The notes under the pieces were generated by a model that saw nothing but the letters and a program-made list of their open reading frames with translations, was not told the origin of the DNA and made no database searches. A stretch of DNA of 64,000 nt from Propionivibrio dicarboxylicus (lineage in GTDB: Bacteria > Pseudomonadota > Gammaproteobacteria > Burkholderiales > Rhodocyclaceae), in contig CAMDMZ010000006.1 in NCBI GenBank assembly GCA_945902805.1, positions 84,302 to 148,301 of the forward strand. Direction: 5' to 3'. The translations under genes were made by a program, and so were the position numbers. Shown piece by piece: positions 10,803-23,528 of the stretch (its first letter is position 1; every line of letters begins with the position of its first letter).

Positions 10803-12326
10803 TTGGAATTTAGCATAAAGAGCGGAGCCCCGGAAAAACAGCGTAGCGCTTGCGTTGTCGTTGGTGTCTTTGAATCGCGCAAACTTTCCGCTTCCGCCCG
10901 GAAAATAGATGCCGCCGCGAAAGGTTTTCTGACCAGGATTCTGGATCACGGTGATATGGACGGAAAGCTTGGCGCGACGCTGTTGTTACATGCTGTGCCG
11001 GGTGTCGAGGCTGCTCGCGTCTTGTTGGTAGGCCTGGGCAAAGAAAAGGAATTTCGCGACAGCGAGTATCGGCGCGCTATTGTTGCCGCCGTGAGAATGC
11101 TGAATGATACCGGCAGCCTTGATGGCACACTCTATCTCACCGAACTCGATGTCAAGAAGCGCGATACCGCGTGGTGCGTGGAGCAAGCCACGCTGATGGC
11201 GAGAGAAACACTTTATCGCTTCGATCGTTTGAAATCCAAACCTGAGAACACGGTCAGTTCGCTGAAACTGATAACTTTCTCCGTCGTACGCCGAACCGAG
11301 CTGGCCACGGCCGAACTCGCCTTGGCGCAAGGTCTCGCCATGGCTGACGGAATAGACCTGGCGAAGGACTTGGGCAACCTTCCGGGAAATATCTGTACCC
11401 CAAGCTATCTTGCCGATCAAGCACGCCTTCTGGCTGAAGAACACAAGCTGGGAATCGAGATACTGGAAACAGCCGATATGGAAGCCTTGGGCATGCATAG
11501 TCTGCTTTCAGTCGCCAAGGGCTCTCACCAAGCACCCAAGTTCATCGTCTTGCGCCACCAAAAAGGCAAAGCGGGTGCGAAACCGGTCGTCCTGGTTGGC
11601 AAAGGCATTACCTTTGACAGCGGCGGTATTTCACTCAAACCGGGCGCCGGTATGGATGAAATGAAGTACGACATGTGCGGCGCCGCGAGTGTGTTAGGCA
11701 CCATGAAGATGGCCGCCGAACTCAAGCTGCCGATCAACCTGATCGCCGTGATTCCTAGCTCAGAGAATATGCCTGGTGGCAGCGCTTCGAAACCGGGTGA
11801 CATCGTTACTTCCATGTCAGGGCAAACCATTGAGATCCTCAATACCGATGCCGAAGGTCGCCTGATTCTCTGTGACGCCCTCACCTATTCAGAGCGTTTT
11901 GACCCGGCTTGCGTGGTCGATGTGGCCACGTTGACCGGTGCCTGTGTGGTCTCGCTCGGACATGTGACCACTGGCCTTTTCGCCAACGACGACGACCTCG
12001 CCGGTGAATTGCTGGCAGCGGGTCAGAGTTCTTATGACCGTGCCTGGCAGATGCCCCTGTTTGAAGACTATCAGGAGCAACTCAAGAGTAACTTTGCCGA
12101 CATGGCCAACATCGGTGGTCCGCCCGCAGGCTCGATCACCGCTGCCTGCTTCCTGTCACGCTTTACCAAGAAATATCACTGGGCACACCTTGATATCGCG
12201 GGTACGGCGTGGAAATCAGGCAAGGAAAAAGGCGCCACCGGACGCCCGGTCGCCTTGCTATCGCACTTCCTGATCGAGCGCGCCGGCAAAACCAAAGCGG
12301 CACGTGGCACCCGCCAGTCAGCGTGA
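10803..12326 (+). CDS. pepA: Leucyl aminopeptidase (M17)
   Basis: A 507-residue cytosolic di-manganese or zinc aminopeptidase. The catalytic domain carries the metal site [17 protein letters not shown], the active-site DMCGAAS and the signature [10 protein letters not shown]. The N-terminal macro-like domain (~170 residues) can bind DNA in E. coli PepA. It starts with TTG at 10803, preceded by a strong AGGAGAAGG. Its TGA overlaps the GTG start of holC. Confidence 0.97.
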   Translation: MEFSIKSGAPEKQRSACVVVGVFESRKLSASARKIDAAAKGFLTRILDHGDMDGKLGATLLLHAVPGVEAARVLLVGLGKEKEFRDSEYRRAIVAAVRMLNDTGSLDGTLYLTELDVKKRDTAWCVEQATLMARETLYRFDRLKSKPENTVSSLKLITFSVVRRTELATAELALAQGLAMADGIDLAKDLGNLPGNICTPSYLADQARLLAEEHKLGIEILETADMEALGMHSLLSVAKGSHQAPKFIVLRHQKGKAGAKPVVLVGKGITFDSGGISLKPGAGMDEMKYDMCGAASVLGTMKMAAELKLPINLIAVIPSSENMPGGSASKPGDIVTSMSGQTIEILNTDAEGRLILCDALTYSERFDPACVVDVATLTGACVVSLGHVTTGLFANDDDLAGELLAAGQSSYDRAWQMPLFEDYQEQLKSNFADMANIGGPPAGSITAACFLSRFTKKYHWAHLDIAGTAWKSGKEKGATGRPVALLSHFLIERAGKTKAARGTRQSA

Positions 12327-12778
12327 CACGTATCCATTTTTTGCACAGCGCCCGTGACCGCCATCAGGCGGCGGCCGCTTGGCTCGCACAGCGCTGCCAG
12401 AATGGCTTGTCGGCTCTCGTTTACCTGCCCGATCAGGAACTGCTAGGGCAACTTGACCGGCTGTTATGGACACATGCGGCCACCGGTTTCATTCCGCATT
12501 GCCATGTCGGCGATCCACTGCAATCAGAAACCCCGATTGTGTTGGCGACCGATATCGATGCGATCTCTGGCGCGACTCCTGGTCGATTCACTTTGGATCG
12601 ATGTCTGGTCAACCTCGCTAACGGTGTTCCGCCCGGGTTCAGTCGCTTTGAAGAGCTAATCGAAATCATCAGCATGGATAACAACGACCGTCTGCCAGGA
12701 AGGGAGCGCTTCCGGTTTTATCGTGAGCGCGGATACGATCTGCAGAGCATCGATATTTCGAATGGAATTCCGGCATGA
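12323..12778 (+). CDS. holC: DNA polymerase III chi subunit
   Basis: 151 residues starting at GTG 12323 (GTGA overlap with the pepA stop), giving [25 protein letters not shown]. The [15 protein letters not shown] segment and the conserved pepA-holC order identify HolC, which links the clamp-loader psi subunit to SSB at the fork. A frame opening at 12209 lies mostly inside pepA and is not needed. Confidence 0.9.
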   Translation: MTRIHFLHSARDRHQAAAAWLAQRCQNGLSALVYLPDQELLGQLDRLLWTHAATGFIPHCHVGDPLQSETPIVLATDIDAISGATPGRFTLDRCLVNLANGVPPGFSRFEELIEIISMDNNDRLPGRERFRFYRERGYDLQSIDISNGIPA

Positions 12779-13215
12779 ATGAGCCTCAGAATCAAACCCA
12801 TCGGGTACTGGCACAGGCAGATGCCTTGATGCGTCGCCACCGCGTTTTCATTGCCGGAAACGCGGTTGTCACCGTACCGGACGAAAACTCTGCAGATCAA
12901 GAGGATGACTTTCCGGTTCTCACAGAGGTCATTGCGGACGAAGCACTGCGACAAAGCGACGAAGACCCGACCCCGCCGGGTCTGACGGAAGCCGAAGTGC
13001 AGGAGATGCTCGCGGCACAGCAACTGGACTTTCAGCATGCTCTGGAGCAGTGGCTCGACGAAAAACTGCCGGAGGAGGTCTTGCGCGTAATGGACGGGGT
13101 CTCCGACCAACTGATCGGTGCCCTGACCGCACGGATGCGAAATGATTTCCTTCCGCAATTCCCCCTCACGCCAGAGCCTCCCACTGAAATAATTCCTCCC
13201 AGCGAACGCGATTAG
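12775..13215 (+). CDS. Hypothetical acidic protein downstream of holC
   Basis: 146 residues whose ATG overlaps the holC stop (ATGA). It is rich in Glu, Asp and Pro, with a central helical segment (LTEAEVQEMLAAQQLDFQHALEQWLDEKLPEEVLRVMDGVSDQLIGALTARM read in short pieces) and a proline-rich tail. No catalytic motif or membrane segment is visible. Small proteins of this kind follow holC in related bacteria; the function is unknown. Confidence 0.7.
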   Translation: MNEPQNQTHRVLAQADALMRRHRVFIAGNAVVTVPDENSADQEDDFPVLTEVIADEALRQSDEDPTPPGLTEAEVQEMLAAQQLDFQHALEQWLDEKLPEEVLRVMDGVSDQLIGALTARMRNDFLPQFPLTPEPPTEIIPPSERD

Positions 13216-13227
13216 CTCGGCTGATAA

Positions 13228-14685
<1,458 letters not shown>

Positions 14686-14686
14686 C

Positions 14687-15016
14687 ATGGCGTTTGCAAA
14701 CAACCTCAAGCAACTGCCCAAGATTTCCCATCTAGCGGCGATCGAACTGCTCGCGGCCGATGGCAGCGTCGCCGCGATCATTGAAAACAAAGCTGGACAA
14801 ACGGGCTCCCTGGCGGTCTATAACCACCTCGGGCAAATCTACGGCGCAATTACCGTCGAGGCGGCGAAAAAGGGCCTGGAGATTTTCGAGGAGCACGCCG
14901 ACGATGCGCGCCAGAATCCGGGCAAACACCCGAATATCGACCGCTTAGTGACCTTGGTCACCGAGGGCAGTGGCATGTACCGTGTGCGCCACAAATTCGC
15001 CACTGATCTGGAATAG
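14687..15016 (+). CDS. DUF2322-like small cytosolic protein
   Basis: 109 residues (MAFANNLKQLPKISHL, then GSLAVYNHLGQIYGAI, ending in EHADDARQNPGKHPNIDRL). This matches my memory of the DUF2322 family, found mainly in betaproteobacteria. There is no signal peptide or membrane segment. It follows purB by two bases and is probably expressed with it. Function unknown. Confidence 0.65.
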   Translation: MAFANNLKQLPKISHLAAIELLAADGSVAAIIENKAGQTGSLAVYNHLGQIYGAITVEAAKKGLEIFEEHADDARQNPGKHPNIDRLVTLVTEGSGMYRVRHKFATDLE

Positions 15017-15114
15017 ACTGTCACGCAAGTCGGGAATCGCCACACGGAAACCACCCACAAGCAACAAGGCCTCGACTTGCAAACTTGCCCATTCAACAGA
15101 GAAAAGGAGTTCAC

Positions 15115-15588
15115 ATGAAACTCAAGAGCATCATTACCGCCATCGTCGCCACTACAACACTCGGCATATCCCTCTCGGCATCCGCCCAGGCTATCGGCAA
15201 GCCGGAAGACAACATCCGTTGGCGCCAGTCGGCCTACCACGTCAAGGCATGGAGCATGGGGCGCATCAAAGCCAACCTTGAAGGTACTTACAACAAGGAT
15301 CAGGTCATCCAGGCAGCCAATGTAATTCAGGCGCTTGCCAATTCGGGCATGGGGGCTCTTTATCAACCCGGCACCGACAAGGGCAAGGGCTGGAAAGATA
15401 CCCGCGCCAAGGCGGAATTGTTCACCGACAAGGAAGGCGTAGGCAAAGTCGCCATGGCCTTCAACAAGGAAGCCAACGAAATGGCCAAAGTTGCGGCGTC
15501 CGGCGACGCAGCGGCAGTCAAAGCCCAGTTCGGCAAGCTCGGCGAATCCTGTAGCGGTTGCCACGACAAATTCCGCGTCAAGGAATAA
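15115..15588 (+). CDS. Cytochrome c' (class II, periplasmic)
   Basis: 157 residues: a signal peptide cleaved after SLSASAQA, a four-helix-bundle body, and the C-terminal haem c motif CSGCH. Class II cytochromes c' bind NO and CO and are linked to nitrosative-stress protection in denitrifiers. The ATG at 15115 follows AAAAGGAG. It is convergent with a cytochrome b561 gene, and a bidirectional terminator separates them; cytochrome b561 and c' are often paired and may exchange electrons. Confidence 0.92.
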   Translation: MKLKSIITAIVATTTLGISLSASAQAIGKPEDNIRWRQSAYHVKAWSMGRIKANLEGTYNKDQVIQAANVIQALANSGMGALYQPGTDKGKGWKDTRAKAELFTDKEGVGKVAMAFNKEANEMAKVAASGDAAAVKAQFGKLGESCSGCHDKFRVKE

Positions 15589-15615
15589 GTCGCATCACCC
15601 GTTACCGCACGAAAG

Positions 15616-15643
15616 AAAAAGGCCACCTGCGGGTGGCCTTTTT
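15616..15643. terminator. Bidirectional rho-independent terminator
   Basis: Stem AAGGCCACC with GGGTGGCCTT around a short TGC loop, flanked by A5 on one side and T5 on the other. It can serve both the cytochrome c' gene (+) and the cytochrome b561 gene (-). Confidence 0.88.
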
Positions 15644-15647
15644 GCAC

Positions 15648-16331
15648 TTACCAACTGGGAACCGATCCTGCCGCCGGCGGCGGTGCTGGTGGCGGCAACC
15701 AGATGCCGCTTGCCCCATATACAACGCCCACGGCCAGCAGCGCCGCGACGATGAAAGCAATCAGACCACCACCTCGCGCCGTCTCGCCAGAACCGACTTT
15801 CCAGCCGGTGATCATCGGCTTGATCAGATTCTGCTTCTTGATGCGGGCATAGAAGCCAATGGCCCCTACGTGCGCAACCACGAGCAGGATGATCAAGGGC
15901 TCGATGAGACGATGAATGCCAACCAGCTTGTCAGACAAATCCTTGCCAACAAGGCTGTAGAGTGGGCCTTCGAAAGCGATATCGTCATTGGCGAACAAAC
16001 CGGTGCTTACCAACAGCGCCAGGGTGCCAAGCAAACCAAGCACCGATAGGGCACCCAGCGGATTGTGCCCCTCACCTTGCCATTCGCCCCGCAAATAAGC
16101 CTTGATTGCCCCGGGACCACGCACGAACTGGCTGAAGCGAGCGTAGGTGGACCCCACAAAGCCCCAGATCACACGAAACACGAGCAAACCGAGAACCGTA
16201 AGGCCAAACCGGCCGTGCCAGACCATCGCGTTGCCACCGATATTGACACTGACAAAGGCACCGGCGACGCAAATCACCAGTACCCAGTGAAACACCCTTG
16301 TCGGCAAATCCCAAATGGTAATGCGTTGCAT
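15648..16331 (-). CDS. Cytochrome b561 family di-haem membrane protein
   Basis: 227 residues from the ATG at 16331 (MQRITIWDLPTRVFHWVL), the classic start of Ni-hydrogenase/b561-type cytochromes. About four membrane helices carry candidate haem ligands (FHW in helix I, WHGRFGL, and GIHRLIEPLIILLVVAHVG). Its start overlaps the secF stop. Near the C-terminus KVGSGETAR is encoded by a copy of the dispersed repeat, just before the last helix, and the protein ends in a Pro-rich tail. It likely passes electrons from quinol to a periplasmic cytochrome. Confidence 0.88.
   Translation of the reverse strand: MQRITIWDLPTRVFHWVLVICVAGAFVSVNIGGNAMVWHGRFGLTVLGLLVFRVIWGFVGSTYARFSQFVRGPGAIKAYLRGEWQGEGHNPLGALSVLGLLGTLALLVSTGLFANDDIAFEGPLYSLVGKDLSDKLVGIHRLIEPLIILLVVAHVGAIGFYARIKKQNLIKPMITGWKVGSGETARGGGLIAFIVAALLAVGVVYGASGIWLPPPAPPPAAGSVPSW
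15776..15800 (-). repeat. Dispersed 27-bp repeat, copy 2 (inside cytochrome b561)
   Basis: In frame in the cytosolic loop before the last helix; encodes KVGSGETAR. It differs from consensus by a G-to-T type change in the first half and a weak 3' poly-T end. Confidence 0.75.
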
Positions 16332-17269
16332 CAAACGACGGCTTCCTGCTTCTCGACCTTGGCCTTGATGAACTGCTCGCGCGACACGCCCAGCCACATC
16401 ACCAAGGGGCTCGCGACCAGCACCGACGAGTAAATACCGAACAAGATACCGATGGTCAGGGCCAGTGCGAAGTAATGCAGCGTCGCACCACCGAAAATCA
16501 GCATGGTGGTGACCACCATCTGCGTTGAGCCATGGGTAATCATGGTGCGTGAAATAGTGCTGGTAATCGCGTGATTGAGCACCTGTGGCGTGGTCAGGCC
16601 GCGCTTGGTCTTAAAGGTCTCGCGCACCCGGTCGAAGACCACGACCGATTCATTCACCGAGTACCCCAGTACCGCCAGCACGGCGGCCAGCACAGGGAGC
16701 GAAAATTCCCATTGGAAGAAAGCAAAAAAGCCAAGAATGATGATGACGTCGTGCATATTGGCGATGATGGCCGACAAGGCAAAGCGCCACTCGAAACGGA
16801 AGGCCAGGTAAATCATGATGCCGATAATCACCAGCAACAAAGCCAAGGCACCATCGTCGGCCAACTCGCGGCCGACTTGCGGGCCGACAAACTCGATGCG
16901 TTTAAGCTCAGGCGCCGTCGCGCCAGCACCGACTTTTGCCAATGAGGCCATCACTCGCTCACCCACCTTCGAGGCTTCGCCGTCCTTCGCTAGGGGCATA
17001 CGGATCATGACATCGCGCGACGAGCCGAAGTTCTGCACCTGCGGGTCGGTGAACCCATCGCTCTCCAACTGCTTGCGCAACTCCTGCAAATCCGGCGCCT
17101 GCGCATAGCTCACCTCCAGCACGGTGCCGCCGGTGAACTCAATCGAAAAATGCAGACCCCGGGTCGTGAGAAAAAACACGGCCAGCAGAAAGGTGATCAA
17201 CGAAATGATGTTGAATACCAGCGCATGGCGCATGAAGGGGATGTCTTTACGGATGCGGAAAAATTCCAT
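16331..17269 (-). CDS. secF: Protein translocase subunit SecF
   Basis: 312 residues, six membrane helices, with the SecF signatures FSIEFTGGTVLEVSY and GYSVNESVVVFDRVRE. It forms the SecDF proton-driven complex that helps SecYEG complete export. The periplasmic domain contains KVGAGATAP, encoded by a repeat copy, between the two conserved parts (before the EFVGPQVG motif). It lies 12 bases after secD in the yajC-secD-secF order. Confidence 0.96.
   Translation of the reverse strand: MEFFRIRKDIPFMRHALVFNIISLITFLLAVFFLTTRGLHFSIEFTGGTVLEVSYAQAPDLQELRKQLESDGFTDPQVQNFGSSRDVMIRMPLAKDGEASKVGERVMASLAKVGAGATAPELKRIEFVGPQVGRELADDGALALLLVIIGIMIYLAFRFEWRFALSAIIANMHDVIIILGFFAFFQWEFSLPVLAAVLAVLGYSVNESVVVFDRVRETFKTKRGLTTPQVLNHAITSTISRTMITHGSTQMVVTTMLIFGGATLHYFALALTIGILFGIYSSVLVASPLVMWLGVSREQFIKAKVEKQEAVV
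16912..16937 (-). repeat. Dispersed 27-bp repeat, copy 3 (inside secF)
   Basis: Encodes KVGAGATA in frame in the SecF periplasmic domain. The sequence is AAAAGTCGGTGCTGG then CGCGACGGCGC. Confidence 0.85.
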
Positions 17270-17281
17270 GATGTATACCCC

Positions 17282-19156
17282 TTAAGCTTTAGCCGTCGGC
17301 TTCCAGACTTGACCGATCGATACCGACGCCAGATGCCGCCGGCTACCGTAAATCCAGTTGATCAGCGCCCGCGACACCACGACCGAACTGTAGATCGAGG
17401 TCAAAATGCCGAGGCAATGCACCACGGCGAAACCACGTACCGGCCCCGAACCAAACAACAGCAACGCAACACCGGCGATCAAGGTAGTGACGTTGGAATC
17501 AAGAATCGTCGCCCAGGCCCGCTCGTAGCCGGCCGTAATCGCCGCCTGCGGCGAATTGCCACCGCGCAACTCTTCGCGCACCCGCTCGTTGATCAATACG
17601 TTGGCGTCAATCGCCATACCCAATGTCAGCGCGATCGCCGCAATACCAGGCAAGGTCAGCGTCGCCTGCAGCAATGACAGCAAGGCCACCAAGAATAGCA
17701 AATTGGCCGACAGCGCCAGTACGGAAACCAAACCGAACAGCAGATAGTAGGAACTCATGAAGATCGAGATGGCGATGAAACCCCACAGCGTCGAATTGAA
17801 GCCCTTGGCGATGTTGTCCGCGCCCAGGCTGGGGCCGATGGTGCGTTCCTCGATAATGTCCATTGGCGCCGCGAGTGAGCCGGCACGCAACAGCAGCGCC
17901 GTATCGTTGGCTTCAACGGAGGACATACGGCCCGAAATCTGCACCCGGCCGCCACCAATCTCGGTCCGAATCACCGGCGCGGTAACCACCTCGCCTTTAC
18001 CCTTTTCGATCAGCAAGATGGCCATCCGCTTGCCGACATTTTCACGCGTGATTTCCTTGAAGATGCGAGCGCCGGCAGAATCGAGCGACAAATGAACGGC
18101 CGCTTCGCTGGTCTGGTTATCGAAGCCAGGCTGGGCATCAGTCAACCGTTCGCCGGTCAGCACGACCTGCTTCTTGACCAACAAACCGCGCCCACCACGC
18201 TCGACGTAATATTCGGTACCGGCAGGCGGCTGGCCCTGCGCAGCGAGTTCCATCACCGACGGACTGGCACTCGCCTCATCATCGACCATGCGAATTTCGA
18301 GTGTCGCCGTGCGTCCCAGGATGTCCTTGGCCTTGGCCGTATCCTGCACGCCGGGCAATTGCACGACGATACGATCAACCCCTTGCTGCTGAATCACCGG
18401 CTCGGCTACGCCGAGCTCGTTGATGCGGTTATGCAGCGTCGTCACATTCTGCTTGATGGCAAATTCCTGGATGCGCTTTTCGGCGCTGGGCTTGAGTGTG
18501 CCCATCAGCTTGAAATCAGCGCCATCCTGAGATTCGACAAACTCGAGGTCGGGTTGATTGTCGAGCAGCAGGCCACGCGCTTTGTCGCGCGTTTCGGCAT
18601 CACGGAAACGGATCGCCAAACGCTGGCCTTCACGACCGATGCCACCATGGCGAATGCTCTTCTCGCGCAAATAACTACGCAAATCGGCACTGATCGAATC
18701 CAAGCGCTTGGTCACGGCCCCTTTCATATCCACCTGCAGCAGGAAATGCACGCCACCGCGCAAATCCAGGCCCAGATACATGGGCAGGGCATGGATACCG
18801 GTCAGCCAGTTTGGCGAATTGGAAATCAGGTTCAGCGCCACGCTGTAGCCGGCAGAACTCGGATCCGGGTTGAACGCCTTCTCGATGACATCTTTGGCCT
18901 TCAACTGGGAATCGGTGTCGGCCAGGCGGATGCGCACGCTATTGCTATCGAGGAAGACGCCTTGCGGGACGATCGCCGCATCTTTCAGGACCGTTTCGAC
19001 GCGTGCCAGCGCCGTCGTATCAATCTTGAGCGTGGCCTTGACGCTGGCGACCTGTACGGCCGGAGCTTCGCCAAACAAGTTAGGCAACGCGTAAAGAAAC
19101 CCCAGAATCAGGGTGATCACGACCAAGACATTTTTCCAGAGGGGATAACGGTTCAT
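17282..19156 (-). CDS. secD: Protein translocase subunit SecD
   Basis: 624 residues from the ATG at 19156. It has six membrane helices with the large P1 head after helix I, the YLGLDLRGGVHFLLQVD motif, and the GMAIDANVLINERVREEL signature with the conserved Asp used for proton coupling. Partner of SecF and YajC. No oddities in length or motif. Confidence 0.96.
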   Translation of the reverse strand: MNRYPLWKNVLVVITLILGFLYALPNLFGEAPAVQVASVKATLKIDTTALARVETVLKDAAIVPQGVFLDSNSVRIRLADTDSQLKAKDVIEKAFNPDPSSAGYSVALNLISNSPNWLTGIHALPMYLGLDLRGGVHFLLQVDMKGAVTKRLDSISADLRSYLREKSIRHGGIGREGQRLAIRFRDAETRDKARGLLLDNQPDLEFVESQDGADFKLMGTLKPSAEKRIQEFAIKQNVTTLHNRINELGVAEPVIQQQGVDRIVVQLPGVQDTAKAKDILGRTATLEIRMVDDEASASPSVMELAAQGQPPAGTEYYVERGGRGLLVKKQVVLTGERLTDAQPGFDNQTSEAAVHLSLDSAGARIFKEITRENVGKRMAILLIEKGKGEVVTAPVIRTEIGGGRVQISGRMSSVEANDTALLLRAGSLAAPMDIIEERTIGPSLGADNIAKGFNSTLWGFIAISIFMSSYYLLFGLVSVLALSANLLFLVALLSLLQATLTLPGIAAIALTLGMAIDANVLINERVREELRGGNSPQAAITAGYERAWATILDSNVTTLIAGVALLLFGSGPVRGFAVVHCLGILTSIYSSVVVSRALINWIYGSRRHLASVSIGQVWKPTAKA

Positions 19157-19239
19157 TGCCAACCAGTCAAAAAAGAAAGACGACGGTGGATCGGGAAAAT
19201 TGGCTTGTCACCTCGGCTGAGGCGACGAGCAGCGCAGGC

Positions 19240-19581
19240 TTACAGCGTCTTTAGCGTGCCCTTGGGCAACAAAGCGCCGACAGCGGTCTTCTGGATCACG
19301 ACCTCGATGGCGCCATCTTTGCCGGTGGCAACCTCGAGCGTCAGATAGTTCTCGCCGATCTTGGTGATCCGGCCAACGATGCCGCCCTGGGTCGTCACTT
19401 CGTCGCCTTTGGCCAGTTCCACCACCATTTTCTGGTGCTCCTTGGCCTTCTTCATCTGTGGCCGGATCATGAAGAACCAGAGCACGCCAAACATTGCGAT
19501 GATCGGCAACATGCCCATCAAGCCGCCAGTAGGATCATTCGCGGCACCAGCCGCTTGCGCGTAAGCAGTAGAAATCAACAC
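19240..19581 (-). CDS. yajC: Preprotein translocase accessory subunit YajC
   Basis: 113 residues with one membrane helix (LMGMLPIIAMFGVLWFFMI) followed by the RPQMKKAKEHQKMV and GDEVTTQGGIVGRI motifs of YajC. It starts with GTG at 19581, or the adjacent TTG, after GGGAG. First in the yajC-secD-secF group, downstream of queA-tgt as in most proteobacteria. Confidence 0.94.
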   Translation of the reverse strand: MLISTAYAQAAGAANDPTGGLMGMLPIIAMFGVLWFFMIRPQMKKAKEHQKMVVELAKGDEVTTQGGIVGRITKIGENYLTLEVATGKDGAIEVVIQKTAVGALLPKGTLKTL

Positions 19582-19616
19582 AAGAACTCCCGTTCAGAAG
19601 CCACAAAGGGGCCGGA

Positions 19617-21796
<2,180 letters not shown>

Positions 21797-21864
21797 GGGG
21801 GCTGATGCGTTGCGCTGCCTGAGAAAGGCCGCGATTATATTGGCGCCCGTCTGCTACAAGCGTT

Positions 21865-23190
21865 TCAGGATGAGGCGAAAAGCCACATCTGCGCTTGTCG
21901 TGGCGGAATTTGCAATTGCTGTGCTTCGCCGGTGATCGTCAGATGATGTCCATGCAACTGGCAAACATAGGTGCCAAGCTGCAACCCGTGGGCAGCCAGC
22001 GGCGCCGTCTGCCAATCAGCACTCTTGTTGATCGCAACCATACCGCGCGCCCCACGCGCCAGTACCAGGACCACCGCATTGACGTAAAGCAGTCGCTCGG
22101 CGGCACCGTGCAGCGCGTTGTGGAAGGCCAGCATGGCGGCCAGATCCGCGCGCCGCCATAAATCCTGCCACCGATACGCATCGTCGGGATGGCTGAGAGT
22201 GCTTTCCCCGTGATCGGAATAGATCATCGGCACCCCGCCATCGCGCCCCAGCACATAAACATTGGCCAGGTATTCGTCGTGCGGCGCAAACATCATGCCG
22301 CGAAAGCTCTCGTTGTTGGGCACATCGTGGGTTACTGAAAAAGTGACGGCACGGTGCCATGGCAAAGCACCACGATGACTCGTTGGATTAGCCAGGGACT
22401 GTAACGAACCGGTTACGGACAAGGCATCGTGCAGGGTTTGCTGCAGCGGAAAATCGTAGAACGACATGGAGGATTCGTCGATCGCCGGCCACAGGTAGGT
22501 CTGGTTCTCCCGGTCGTTGAAAGTCAGGATTTCGCCAAATACAAATTTCCCGGCCAGTATGGGATGACGAAAGACCAGATTGATATGCTGCTCCGCCATG
22601 TGCTTGATCGCATCCACCCGATAACCGTCAAAGCCGAGGCCGTTCAGACTCTGCAGACAGGCCAGTTGCTGCTTGATTACCCACACCGTCAAGCTCAGAT
22701 CCGGCAGCCCGCCGAGCCAGCCATCCGCCACTTCGTCGGCATCAAACCAGTCGTCGATCCCCGCCCGGGGGTGGAACGACCGCTCGTCAAATAGCGGTTC
22801 GCGTAGATCACCGTAGAGTCGATCCTGCTCGAATTCGTCGGCTTCATGCGCATAACGTGCTTGCAGCGCACGTCCCGGAAAATCGAGTGCATCATCGCGC
22901 ACCCCAAATTCATTTGCCATGTGATTGAAGACCACGTCGGCGTAACAGCGCACCCCCTCCTGTTGCAGGGCAGCAATCGCCGCCTGCAGTTGGGCCTTGT
23001 TGCCGAGCGCCGAGCGAATGACGCGGTAATCGCGCGGCTGATAGCGTTGCCACCATTCCGTGCCGCATTCGTCGCTAAAGAGCGGTGGCGGAAAGAGTAC
23101 GGCGCCATAGCCAAGGCGCGCAATCTCCGGCGCGGCGTCGGCAATTTCGCTGAAACGCCAATTGAAGGCGTGCAGAATCACGTTGTTCAT
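21865..23190 (-). CDS. GH13 alpha-amylase family protein
   Basis: 441 residues from the ATG at 23190 (MNNVILHAFNWRFSEIA). The four GH13 regions are visible: DVVFNHMAN (I), GFDGYRVDAIKH with the nucleophile Asp (II), GEILTF with the acid/base Glu (III) and TFSVTHDVPNNE with the transition-state Asp (IV). Lacking a signal peptide, it should be cytosolic and act on storage glucan. It is a solitary gene with no glycogen genes beside it. Confidence 0.88.
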   Translation of the reverse strand: MNNVILHAFNWRFSEIADAAPEIARLGYGAVLFPPPLFSDECGTEWWQRYQPRDYRVIRSALGNKAQLQAAIAALQQEGVRCYADVVFNHMANEFGVRDDALDFPGRALQARYAHEADEFEQDRLYGDLREPLFDERSFHPRAGIDDWFDADEVADGWLGGLPDLSLTVWVIKQQLACLQSLNGLGFDGYRVDAIKHMAEQHINLVFRHPILAGKFVFGEILTFNDRENQTYLWPAIDESSMSFYDFPLQQTLHDALSVTGSLQSLANPTSHRGALPWHRAVTFSVTHDVPNNESFRGMMFAPHDEYLANVYVLGRDGGVPMIYSDHGESTLSHPDDAYRWQDLWRRADLAAMLAFHNALHGAAERLLYVNAVVLVLARGARGMVAINKSADWQTAPLAAHGLQLGTYVCQLHGHHLTITGEAQQLQIPPRQAQMWLFASS

Positions 23191-23250
23191 GGAAAATTCC
23201 CGACAGGACGAAATGTCCTGCCGCACTTTACCCGAGACGGCTCAAAGAAC

Positions 23251-23445
23251 TCAGGCGAAGACGTCGACCTGATTACCCAGATGCGGAGGATTGTTCGGAA
23301 TCACTTGCGCTGCCGCCTGAATCAACTGCATCGCGCCCTGGGCCTGAATGTCCATGGCTTTCTTCAAGACCGCGAGTTGCACGGCGCCCTCGGTCCGGGC
23401 TTGTGACATATCGGTGGCAACGGCGGCAATACTGGCGGTATCCAT
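23251..23445 (-). CDS. YjfB-like small protein (putative motility protein)
   Basis: 64 residues (MDTASIAAVATDMSQARTEG, then LKKAMDIQAQGAMQLIQA, ending in PPHLGNQVDVFA), fitting the YjfB family. Members are small helical proteins, often under flagellar sigma control in Bacillus, with no defined activity. An AGGAG-like sequence precedes the ATG. Confidence 0.75.
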   Translation of the reverse strand: MDTASIAAVATDMSQARTEGAVQLAVLKKAMDIQAQGAMQLIQAAAQVIPNNPPHLGNQVDVFA

Positions 23446-23528
23446 GGTTTGACGGCTCCTCTGTAACCGGTTATCGGATCGACGCGGAAAAACTTGAGCG
23501 CAGCAGCGCTCAATAGCGAACGACCGTC

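Noticed and set aside
18092..19348. A 418-codon open frame on the plus strand
   Set aside because: It is antisense to secD throughout and has no family resemblance or ribosome site; high G+C produces such shadows.
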